A stretch of 5,475 bases of DNA from an uncultured Eubacteriaceae bacterium (GTDB taxonomy: Bacteria > Bacillota > Clostridia > Eubacteriales > Eubacteriaceae), in NCBI GenBank assembly GCA_947625175.1, contig CANQNI010000110.1, positions 1-5,475 on the forward strand, in the 5' to 3' direction. Position numbers and translations under genes: made by a program. The notes under the pieces were generated by a model, which searched no databases, had not been told where the DNA came from, and was given only the letters and a program-made list of their open reading frames with translations. Of the stretch, positions 1 to 5,475 are shown in pieces. Positions within the stretch are counted from its first letter, which is position 1. Every line of letters begins with the position of its first letter.

Positions 1-72
1 GAAAAAGCTAAAAATACGACAACGGTTTTAGAAGAAAGAAAATTTAACAATAGTGAATTTAGTAGAGTTTAA
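1..72 (+). CDS. 3' end of an unrecognised upstream gene (partial)
   Basis: Frame 1 is open from the left edge to a TAA at 70-72, giving 23 residues ending in EERKFNNSEFSRV; the other two forward frames hit stops within this stretch. The tail is polar and charged, with no motif I recognise. In many Bacillota the gene before recG is fakA (DAK2-domain fatty acid kinase), but this tail does not resemble the FakA C-terminus as I remember it, so I do not assign it. The gene is separated from recG by a palindrome and a terminator, so it probably ends its own transcript. That this stretch is coding is likely from position and frame; its identity is unknown. Confidence 0.55.
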   Translation, partial: EKAKNTTTVLEERKFNNSEFSRV

Positions 73-74
73 AA

Positions 75-93
75 AAATTTGAATTTCAAATTT
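75..93. repeat. Perfect 19-bp palindrome, possible operator
   Basis: AAATTTGAATTTCAAATTT is two perfectly complementary 9-nt arms (75-83 and 85-93) around a single T at 84. It lies just after the upstream stop codon and before the terminator. Its core has the form TTTGA-N3-TCAAA, which resembles the site described for the MarR-type fatty acid regulator FabT. That match is from memory and no regulator gene is visible here. The palindrome also contains TTGAAT (79-84), a possible -35 element 16 nt before TAAGAT (101-106), a weak -10 candidate, so a repressor here could cover a recG promoter. As RNA it would be a weak, purely A-U-rich hairpin without its own U tract. The symmetry is certain; the function is not. 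Confidence 0.5.
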
Positions 94-96
94 CCA

Positions 97-127
97 GCCT
101 TAAGATATAAGTCTTAAGGCCTTTTTT
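97..127 (+). terminator. Rho-independent terminator between the upstream gene and recG
   Basis: A perfect 9-bp stem pairs GCCTTAAGA (97-105) with TCTTAAGGC (112-120) around a six-base loop TATAAG. C121 and six T's (122-127) follow. This is a typical intrinsic terminator for the gene ending at 72. It is unusually close to the next gene: the recG ATG is at 131, three bases after the T tract. The 3' arm contains AAGG (116-119), the only Shine-Dalgarno-like sequence ahead of recG, and the loop TATAAG matches five of six bases of a sigma-A -10 box. Confidence 0.88.
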
Positions 128-130
128 AAT

Positions 131-2158
131 ATGGATTTAGATGCTTCAGTTAGTATTTTAAAAGGATTTGGAAAAAAACGAGTTGATGCTTTAGAAAAAG
201 AAAACATCAAAACTATAAAAGATTTAATAAGTTTTTTTCCTTCTAGATATGAAGATAGAACAAAAATTGGATCTTTTGAAAACCGAGATCACGATATTAC
301 TATTAGAGCTACAATTTTAAAAAAAGGTTCTATAAGATTTATTAATAGCAAGCGAAACTTTATTATTTTTTCTGTTAAAGATGACCATGGTAATTTAGGA
401 GAAATTATTTTCTTTAATCAACCTTATCTTATTAATCAGTTAAAACCGGATGAAACTTATTATTTTTATGGTCGAGTCAATTCTGATAAAAAATTACCTA
501 GAATATATTCTCCTAAATTTGCTTCTATTGAAGAAACTGAATTCTTAACTATCACTCCAATCTATAAAAAAATTTCAGGGGTTCCTCCTGCTTTAATTCA
601 AAAGACAATTCCCGAAATTTTAGGAAAGATTAAAATAGATGATTTTTTACCTGAAAAATATAAAAGTAATAATCGAATAATAGATTTAAATCAAATGTAT
701 CATCTTTTACATCAACCAGTTCAAACTAAAGATATTTATATTGCTTCAAATAGATTAAAGTTAAATGAAGCATTAAAGATTAATGCGGGAATTACTTTTT
801 TAAAAAATGAAAAGTTAGTTACTGATTTAGTTATTAATAATTTTAATGTTTTAAAACCATTTATTAAAAAATTACCATTTGAATTAACAGACTCTCAAAA
901 ATGGGTTTTAAGAGATATTTTAAGAGATCTTGAATCAGGTTTCCTAATGAATAGAATGATCCAGGGAGATGTTGGAAGTGGTAAAACCATTATTGCTATA
1001 ATTTGTGCTTATCTGTTTTGTTTAAATGGGCTTCAAGTGGCTTATATGGCTCCAACTGAAATTTTGGCAAAGCAGCATTTTGAAACATTTAAAGAATATT
1101 TTAAAGACTATAATTTTAATATCGAACTATTGGTAGGTTCTCAAAATAAAGTCGAAACTGAAAGAATCAGAGAAGGCCTCAGAAATGGAACAATCAATAT
1201 AGTAATAGGAACTCATTCTCTATTTCAAGAAAATACTGACTTCTATAATTTAGGATTAATTGTAACTGATGAACAGCATCGTTTTGGTGTTAAACAACGG
1301 GGTCAGCTGGAGAATAAAGGTCAAGCCCATATTTTAGTAATGAGTGCAACTCCAATTCCGAGAACTTTAGCATTAACTTTTTACGGTGACTTAGATTTAT
1401 CAGTTATAGACCAAATGCCCTTAGGTCGAAAAAAAGTAAAGACTTCTGTTCATTCTATAAAAAAATTAAATAAAATTCTGAAATTTACTGAACAAGAAAT
1501 TAAATTAGGTCATCAGGCTTTTATTGTTTGTCCTTTTATCGAAGAATCTGAAGAGTTAAAAGAAGTTATTTCTGTAGATAAAGCCTATCGAGAAATTAAA
1601 AAGAAGTATGGTAAACATTTTCGAATAGAATCACTACATTCAAAGTTAAGTAATGATGAACAGGAAAAGATAATAGATCGGTTTAATAATGGAGAGATAG
1701 ATTTGCTCATTGCTACATCCATTATTGAAGTTGGTATAAATGTTCCTAATGTTTCAGTCATTATTATCTTAAGTGCTGATCGTTTTGGATTATCGCAATT
1801 ACATCAATTAAGAGGTCGAACTGGTAGAAGTAGTATTCAATCTTATTGTTTTTTATTATCTGATAATCAAAACGAGATAACTCGGGAAAGGTTGAGTATA
1901 ATAGCTAATTGTCATGATGGCCAAAAGATTGCTGAAGCCGATTTAAAATTAAGAGGACCTGGTGAATATTTTGGTTTTCAACAAAGCGGTTTTAATAGTC
2001 TTCGATTTATTAATCCTCTTAAAGATAAAAAAGTTTTTGAACAAGCCAAAGATTTAATAGAAGAAATTTTTAAATCTAAAAAAGCTGAAGATATGATCTG
2101 TAAAGATTACTTAATAAAAGAATTTAATAATGAATCTAAATATATTACATTAGACTAA
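131..2158 (+). CDS. recG: ATP-dependent DNA helicase RecG
   Basis: RecG is a cytoplasmic superfamily 2 double-strand DNA translocase that regresses stalled replication forks and migrates Holliday junctions. The 675-residue product is close to the usual length (about 680-690). It has the N-terminal wedge/OB region (about 1-240), then helicase motifs: Walker A GDVGSGKT (279-286), APTEILAKQH (307-316), Walker B box DEQHRFG (380-386), SATPIPRTLA (405-414), ATSIIEVGINVPN (528-540) and motif VI QLRGRTGR (559-566). The RecG-specific element near the C-terminus is LRGPGEYFGFQQSG (607-620). Motif VI has T where RGRVGR is more usual. The ATG at 131 is the first start codon after an in-frame stop at 101-103 and gives a normal RecG N-terminus. 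No well-spaced ribosome binding site precedes it: AAGG at 116-119 is 11 nt away and lies in the terminator stem. The stop overlaps the rsmD start by one base (TAATG), so the two are probably co-transcribed. Confidence 0.97.
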   Translation: MDLDASVSILKGFGKKRVDALEKENIKTIKDLISFFPSRYEDRTKIGSFENRDHDITIRATILKKGSIRFINSKRNFIIFSVKDDHGNLGEIIFFNQPYLINQLKPDETYYFYGRVNSDKKLPRIYSPKFASIEETEFLTITPIYKKISGVPPALIQKTIPEILGKIKIDDFLPEKYKSNNRIIDLNQMYHLLHQPVQTKDIYIASNRLKLNEALKINAGITFLKNEKLVTDLVINNFNVLKPFIKKLPFELTDSQKWVLRDILRDLESGFLMNRMIQGDVGSGKTIIAIICAYLFCLNGLQVAYMAPTEILAKQHFETFKEYFKDYNFNIELLVGSQNKVETERIREGLRNGTINIVIGTHSLFQENTDFYNLGLIVTDEQHRFGVKQRGQLENKGQAHILVMSATPIPRTLALTFYGDLDLSVIDQMPLGRKKVKTSVHSIKKLNKILKFTEQEIKLGHQAFIVCPFIEESEELKEVISVDKAYREIKKKYGKHFRIESLHSKLSNDEQEKIIDRFNNGEIDLLIATSIIEVGINVPNVSVIIILSADRFGLSQLHQLRGRTGRSSIQSYCFLLSDNQNEITRERLSIIANCHDGQKIAEADLKLRGPGEYFGFQQSGFNSLRFINPLKDKKVFEQAKDLIEEIFKSKKAEDMICKDYLIKEFNNESKYITLD

Positions 2159-2712
2159 TGAGAATAATATCCGGAGAAAGAAAGGGATTAGCTTTAACAA
2201 ATATTCATGGTAATTGGATACGACCAACAACTGATAAAATTAGAGGTGCTATTTTTTCCAGTCTTCATAATTATTTTAGTTCGATTAATGGCTTTATTGA
2301 TTGCTTTGGTGGTAGTGGAGCTATGGCTATAGAAGCTGCTAGTAGAAATATTAAAAATATTTATTGTTTTGACAATAATAAAAAGAGTATTAAAGTTATT
2401 AAAGAAAATTTAAACAAAGCTCATTATAATAAAGAAATTCATTTATATAATTTATCAGCAAAAAAAGGACTAGAAATTTTAAAAACTAGAAAATTTCAAG
2501 CTGATGTTTTCTTTATGGATCCACCTTATAAAGATATAGATTTAGTTTATGAATTACTTGAAATAATAAAGTCTAATAAATTAATCGCACCTGTTGGTTT
2601 AATAGTGATTGAACATGATAAAAGTGATATAATTCAGCTAAATGATAGTTACAATATCATTAAAGAAAAGAAATATGGTAACACTATAGTTACTTACCTT
2701 GAATTAAAATGA
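2158..2712 (+). CDS. rsmD: 16S rRNA (guanine(966)-N(2))-methyltransferase RsmD
   Basis: The product is a 184-residue S-adenosylmethionine-dependent methyltransferase that, in its family, methylates N2 of G966 (E. coli numbering) in 16S rRNA during small-subunit assembly. The N-terminus MRIISGERKG is typical of RsmD and fixes the start. RPTTDKIRGAIFSSL (22-36) is the conserved family block. DCFGGSGAMAIEA (48-60) is the SAM-binding motif, where DLFAGSGALGIEA is more usual. DPPY (121-124) is the catalytic motif of N2-guanine methyltransferases. Length is normal. The start overlaps the recG stop by one base, and its own TGA sits inside the coaD start (ATGA, 2709-2712), so translation may be coupled on both sides. 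No Shine-Dalgarno sequence is visible upstream of the start. Confidence 0.95.
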   Translation: MRIISGERKGLALTNIHGNWIRPTTDKIRGAIFSSLHNYFSSINGFIDCFGGSGAMAIEAASRNIKNIYCFDNNKKSIKVIKENLNKAHYNKEIHLYNLSAKKGLEILKTRKFQADVFFMDPPYKDIDLVYELLEIIKSNKLIAPVGLIVIEHDKSDIIQLNDSYNIIKEKKYGNTIVTYLELK

Positions 2713-3185
2713 AACGAGTAGTTTATCCAGGATCTTTCGATCCTATTACTTTAGGACATATGAATATTATTGAACGAGCTTCCAAAATATTTGATGAAGT
2801 TATCGTTCTTATAATGAAAAATGTAGATAAACAAGGCTTTTTTTCTTATATTGAAAGGGAAAAACTTTTGAAAAAAGCTACTATGGATTTAAAAAATGTA
2901 AAAGTTGATATTAGTACTGGTTTATTAATTGATTATATGAATCGTCATAATATTGACACTATAGTAAAAGGATTAAGAACAGTTATTGATTTTCAATATG
3001 AAGAAAATATGGCTTTAGTTAATAGAACTATTGATCCAAAAATAGACACTGTATTTCTTTTATCAGATCCTGAATATATTATGGTAAGTGCTAGTAATGT
3101 CAGGGAACTATTATCATATAATGCTGATATAACAGACTTTGTACCTGCTAGTATAAAAGAAGAAATTTATAATTTTATGAAATAA
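2709..3185 (+). CDS. coaD: Phosphopantetheine adenylyltransferase (CoaD)
   Basis: CoaD transfers AMP from ATP to 4'-phosphopantetheine, giving dephospho-CoA and pyrophosphate, the penultimate step of coenzyme A synthesis. The 158 residues match the family length (about 160). PGSFDPITLGH (7-17) holds the nucleotidyltransferase (T/H)xGH signature as TLGH (14-17). KGLRTVIDFQYE (87-98) corresponds to the conserved KGLRxxxDFxYE block that contacts substrate and the hexamer core. VSASNVRE (126-133) is the position of the ATP-binding ISSSxVRE motif, with A replacing the middle serine. FVPASI near the C-terminus is also typical. The gene overlaps rsmD by four bases (ATGA) and ends in tandem stops TAATAA. 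There is no Shine-Dalgarno sequence, so coupling to rsmD translation is plausible. The rsmD-coaD pairing is common in bacteria. Confidence 0.97.
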   Translation: MKRVVYPGSFDPITLGHMNIIERASKIFDEVIVLIMKNVDKQGFFSYIEREKLLKKATMDLKNVKVDISTGLLIDYMNRHNIDTIVKGLRTVIDFQYEENMALVNRTIDPKIDTVFLLSDPEYIMVSASNVRELLSYNADITDFVPASIKEEIYNFMK

Positions 3186-3191
3186 TAAATA

Positions 3192-3650
3192 ATGAGTAAA
3201 AAAACTAAAATATTAGATTTACTGAATGAATTAGAATCATTGATAGAAACTGGCAATACTTTACCGTTTTCATCAAAATCTTTAATTAGTTCTGAAGACG
3301 CTCTGGAAATATTAGATGAATTAAAAGATGAACTTCCAAAGGAAATTGAAGAAGCACAATCTATAGTTAATCAAAAACAACAAATCTTACTTGAAGCTCA
3401 ACAGGAAGCAGATAATATTCGTAACACTGCTCAAAATGAAGTTAGAGAAATGATTGATGCCAATGAAGTAACTAGATTAGCTAATAATGAAGCCGAAAAA
3501 ATTTTAACGAATGCTCAAAATTCAGCTAAAGAAATTAGAATTGGTACTCAAGAATATGCTTTTACAATTTTAGATAGTTTAGAAAAGAAATTAAAAATTT
3601 TGAACGATGAAGTTCAAAAGAATAAAGATGATTTAAAAGTGATGAATTAA
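3192..3650 (+). CDS. Clostridial coiled-coil protein downstream of coaD (ATPase/V-type subunit H-like annotation)
   Basis: The product is 152 residues, soluble and charged, with no membrane segment or signal peptide. A short N-terminal region (about 1-50) holds LLNELESLIETGNTLPFSSK (10-29) and a DALEILDELKDELP helix. It is followed by a long alanine/glutamate/glutamine-rich helix (about 51-147) with coiled-coil character and repeated EA/AQ spacing. I recognise it as the small protein often found after coaD in clostridia, usually annotated loosely as ATPase or V-type ATPase subunit H-like. The similarity to ATP synthase b/H-type stalks or DivIVA reflects the coiled coil only: there is no nucleotide-binding motif, so an ATPase label is not supported. 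It starts 6 nt after the coaD stop without a Shine-Dalgarno sequence and is the last gene before a terminator. The function is unknown; a scaffolding or envelope/division role would be a guess. Confidence 0.85.
   Translation: MSKKTKILDLLNELESLIETGNTLPFSSKSLISSEDALEILDELKDELPKEIEEAQSIVNQKQQILLEAQQEADNIRNTAQNEVREMIDANEVTRLANNEAEKILTNAQNSAKEIRIGTQEYAFTILDSLEKKLKILNDEVQKNKDDLKVMN
3598..3619. repeat. 8-bp perfect inverted repeat inside the coiled-coil gene
   Basis: TTTTGAAC (3598-3605) and GTTCAAAA (3612-3619) are perfect reverse complements separated by GATGAA. The repeat lies within codons for LNDEVQ of the coiled-coil protein, 67 bp before the cvfB start. It shares TTTGAA and TTCAAA half-sites with the palindrome before recG, but with a 6-bp rather than 1-bp centre. 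It may be chance within A/T-rich coding DNA. Confidence 0.3.
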
Positions 3651-3675
3651 AAGGAGCTATTAAGCTCCTTTTTTT
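3651..3675 (+). terminator. Rho-independent terminator ending the recG-rsmD-coaD unit
   Basis: The stem AAGGAGCT (3651-3658) pairs perfectly with AGCTCCTT (3663-3670) around the four-base loop ATTA, and T's continue to 3675. Two further A-T pairs (3649-3650 with 3671-3672) can extend the stem. The hairpin starts directly after the coiled-coil gene stop (3648-3650). The 5' arm contains a perfect Shine-Dalgarno core, AAGGAG, but it is 29 nt from the next ATG and paired in the hairpin, so I read it as stem sequence and not as the cvfB ribosome binding site. Confidence 0.9.
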
Positions 3676-3685
3676 AAACAAAAAA

Positions 3686-4513
3686 ATGGAATTAGGAAAA
3701 AGAGATAAATTAAAAGTAAAAGAATTTACAGAACATGGAGCAATTCTAGAAGATTCAGATGAAAATATAGTTTTATTACCTAATAAAGAAACTGAAAATC
3801 TAAAAAAAGATGATCTAATTGATGTTTTTATTTATAAAGATTCTGAAGATAGACTAATAGCTACTAAAGAGGAACCTTTAATTCATTTAAATGAATTCGT
3901 TCCTTTAAAAGTAAAGGAAGTAACAAAAATAGGAGCTTTCCTAGACTGGGGTTTAGAAAAAGATTTATTATTACCTTTTTCGGAACAAACTATAAAAGTT
4001 ACTGAAGGAGAGAAATATCTTGTTAAACTTTATGTAGATAAAAGCGATCGATTAGCAGCTTCAATGAAAATTTATTCTGATTTAGATTTGAATTCACCTT
4101 ATAAAAAAGGTGATTGGGTTAAAGGTACAATTTATGGAATTAATTCTGAATTAGGTGCTCTGGTTGCAGTTGATAATAAGTATAATGGGATGGTTTTAAA
4201 AGATGATTTTAATGAAAGTATTAAAAACGGTAATAAAGTAAAGTTAAGAGTCGTTAGAGTCAGAAATGACGGAAAATTACAATTATCTCCTATTAAGAAA
4301 GCTTATAAAGAAATAGATTCAGATGCTTTAATGATAGTAAAAGCTTTAAAATTAAATAAAGGTTTTATCCCTTTTAATGATAAAAGCTCACCAGAAGCTA
4401 TTAGAGCTGAGTTTGATATAAGTAAAGGAGCTTTTAAAAAAGCCCTTGGATTTTTATTAAAAAAAGGTTTTATTAAACAAACTGAAGATGGGATTCAAGT
4501 AATTGAAAAATAA
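3686..4513 (+). CDS. cvfB: S1-domain RNA-binding protein, CvfB/YitL family
   Basis: CvfB (YitL in B. subtilis) is a cytoplasmic RNA-binding protein with S1 domains and a C-terminal winged helix; in Staphylococcus aureus it affects virulence gene expression. The 275 residues are slightly short of the usual 280-300. The first S1-like domain is about 1-62. The second, about 70-130, carries the family hallmark GAFLDWGLEKDLLLP (83-97). A third S1 domain is about 140-202 (KGDWVKGTIYGINSELGALV, 141-160). The winged helix, about 215-275, contains the recognisable GFIPFNDKSSPEAIRAEFDI (226-245) followed by SKGAFKKALGFLLKKGFI. The ATG at 3686 yields a normal N-terminus (MELGKRDKLKV). The 10 bases between the terminator T tract and this ATG are A-rich and contain no ribosome binding site. 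The 3' end overlaps the next gene by 11 nt, suggesting co-transcription. Confidence 0.92.
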   Translation: MELGKRDKLKVKEFTEHGAILEDSDENIVLLPNKETENLKKDDLIDVFIYKDSEDRLIATKEEPLIHLNEFVPLKVKEVTKIGAFLDWGLEKDLLLPFSEQTIKVTEGEKYLVKLYVDKSDRLAASMKIYSDLDLNSPYKKGDWVKGTIYGINSELGALVAVDNKYNGMVLKDDFNESIKNGNKVKLRVVRVRNDGKLQLSPIKKAYKEIDSDALMIVKALKLNKGFIPFNDKSSPEAIRAEFDISKGAFKKALGFLLKKGFIKQTEDGIQVIEK

Positions 4514-5475
4514 ATCTAAAGTAGTAGTTTTAAAATGTAATTCCTATGACCCAAAACTAATTCAGGAAAAATTAGAGTATGGAATTAGATTGTTGGGTGG
4601 AATAAACAAATTTATTAACCAAGAGGATAAGTTACTCATAAAACCAAATTTTCTTGTTCCCAAAAAACCAGAGGATTGCGCAACAACTCATCCAGCAGTT
4701 TTTGAAGCTTTACTGAATATCTTAAAAGAAAATAATTTTAATTACATCAAATATGGAGATTCTCCTGGTGCTGGAAAATCAATTAATGTTGCCAAATCTT
4801 CTGGATTTTACGATATAGCAAAAAAATATGATGTTGAGTTAGCTGATTGTGATCATGGTCAAACTGTTTCTTATTCTGAGGGCTTTAAAACTAAAGCTTT
4901 TGATTTATCCAATGGGATAATTGAAGCTGATTCCATTATCAGTTTATCTAAAATGAAAACTCATGCTTTAACCAGGATAACTGGCGCTATTAAAAATCAA
5001 TTTGGTTACATTTACGGATTAAATAAAGCTGGTTATCATAGTAAATTTCCAGATGTTCATGAGTTTAGTCATTTTCTTATTGATTTAAATTCCTATAAGA
5101 AACCGAAACTTTTTATTATGGATGGTATAGTGGCAATGGAAGGGAATGGGCCAAAAAATGGTGATCCAATACCAATGAATGTTTTATTAATTTCAGACGA
5201 TCCTGCTGCAATTGATACAATATTTGCTCATCTTGTTGATTTAGATCCAATGTTTGTTCCAACTTTACAAATTGCTCGAGATAGAGAATTTGGGGCCACT
5301 AGTTTAGAAGAAATAGAATTATTAGGAGATGATATAAAGTTAATTCGAAACCCTAATTTTAAGGTAGAACGAGTACCGGCAAAAGGAGAAGTTCCAGGCT
5401 TAGGTAAATTAAAATATATAAAAAATTTAATTACTAGACGTCCTGTAATTAATAAAGAAAAATGTGTAAAATGCG
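4503..5475 (+). CDS. DUF362 family protein with C-terminal ferredoxin domain (partial, runs off the right edge)
   Basis: The frame is open for 324 codons to the window edge, with a TTG start. An in-frame TAA at 4500-4502 lies directly before the TTG, and no other in-frame start precedes the conserved KVVVLKCNSYD, so TTG is the best start. DUF362 features are KPNFLVP (47-53) and TTHP (61-64), GDSPGAG (85-91), SLSKMKTHALTRITGAIKN (147-165), MDGIVAMEGNGPKNGDP (206-222) and DPAAID (233-238). The last visible residues, KEKCVKC (318-324), are the first two cysteines of a CxxCxxC 4Fe-4S motif, so a bacterial ferredoxin domain should follow beyond the edge. Family members of this layout are about 370-380 residues and common in anaerobes. 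The biochemical role is not established; a redox role is inferred from the cluster motif. It overlaps cvfB by 11 nt and has no clear Shine-Dalgarno sequence. Confidence 0.9.
   Translation, partial: MKNKSKVVVLKCNSYDPKLIQEKLEYGIRLLGGINKFINQEDKLLIKPNFLVPKKPEDCATTHPAVFEALLNILKENNFNYIKYGDSPGAGKSINVAKSSGFYDIAKKYDVELADCDHGQTVSYSEGFKTKAFDLSNGIIEADSIISLSKMKTHALTRITGAIKNQFGYIYGLNKAGYHSKFPDVHEFSHFLIDLNSYKKPKLFIMDGIVAMEGNGPKNGDPIPMNVLLISDDPAAIDTIFAHLVDLDPMFVPTLQIARDREFGATSLEEIELLGDDIKLIRNPNFKVERVPAKGEVPGLGKLKYIKNLITRRPVINKEKCVKC

Noticed and set aside
75..93. The 19-bp palindrome as a rho-independent terminator
   Set aside because: The stem is almost all A-T, the centre is one base, and no T tract follows; the GC-containing hairpin at 97-120 is the real terminator.
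2700..2726. Possible alternative genetic code (TGA as tryptophan), since rsmD ends in TGA and would gain only three residues before a TAG
   Set aside because: All tryptophans I checked in the window are TGG, no in-frame TGA occurs inside any gene, and the ATGA overlap with coaD is a standard junction. The clostridial gene content also argues for the standard code.
3192..3650. ATP synthase b subunit or V-ATPase subunit
   Set aside because: There is no N-terminal membrane helix as in b subunits and no ATP synthase genes nearby; the similarity is only the charged coiled coil.
3651..3656. AAGGAG as the ribosome binding site of cvfB
   Set aside because: It is 29 nt from the ATG and forms the 5' arm of a perfect terminator hairpin, so it cannot position a ribosome at 3686 in the usual way.
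1..5475. CRISPR array, insertion sequence, prophage, tRNA, rRNA, defence or toxin-antitoxin genes
   Set aside because: I saw no regularly spaced direct repeats, transposase or integrase motifs, tRNA-like cloverleafs, or reverse-strand reading frames with convincing content. All long frames are housekeeping or conserved genes on the + strand, so I do not claim a new system here.

Overview
The window is ordinary bacterial chromosome with low GC (roughly 25-30% in the lines I sampled). All recognisable genes are on the + strand and use the standard code. The gene content and order (recG, rsmD, coaD, then a short coiled-coil protein of the type found downstream of coaD in clostridia) point to an AT-rich member of the Bacillota, clostridial or a related lineage. 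CvfB and a DUF362/ferredoxin protein fit that. I cannot name a genus.

Layout: positions 1-72 hold the last 23 codons of an unrecognised gene. A 57-bp gap follows, with a perfect 19-bp palindrome and a rho-independent terminator. recG, rsmD, coaD and the coiled-coil gene (131-3650) form a tight unit with junctions of 1-nt overlap, 4-nt overlap and 6-nt gap. A second rho-independent terminator closes this unit. cvfB starts 15 nt past that hairpin. A DUF362 ferredoxin-type gene, starting on TTG, overlaps the end of cvfB by 11 nt and runs off the right edge just as its iron-sulfur motif begins.

The first unit is housekeeping: RecG remodels stalled replication forks, RsmD methylates 16S rRNA, CoaD makes dephospho-CoA, and the coiled-coil protein has no established role. 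The second unit pairs an S1-domain RNA-binding regulator with a probable iron-sulfur protein. Their co-transcription is inferred from the overlap only.

I found no new biological system. The most notable features are regulatory. None of the six start codons has a convincing Shine-Dalgarno sequence. Both unit-leading genes (recG and cvfB) begin within about 15 nt of a terminator hairpin, leaving almost no room for a normal promoter and leader. A perfect TTTGA-N3-TCAAA palindrome lies before recG.
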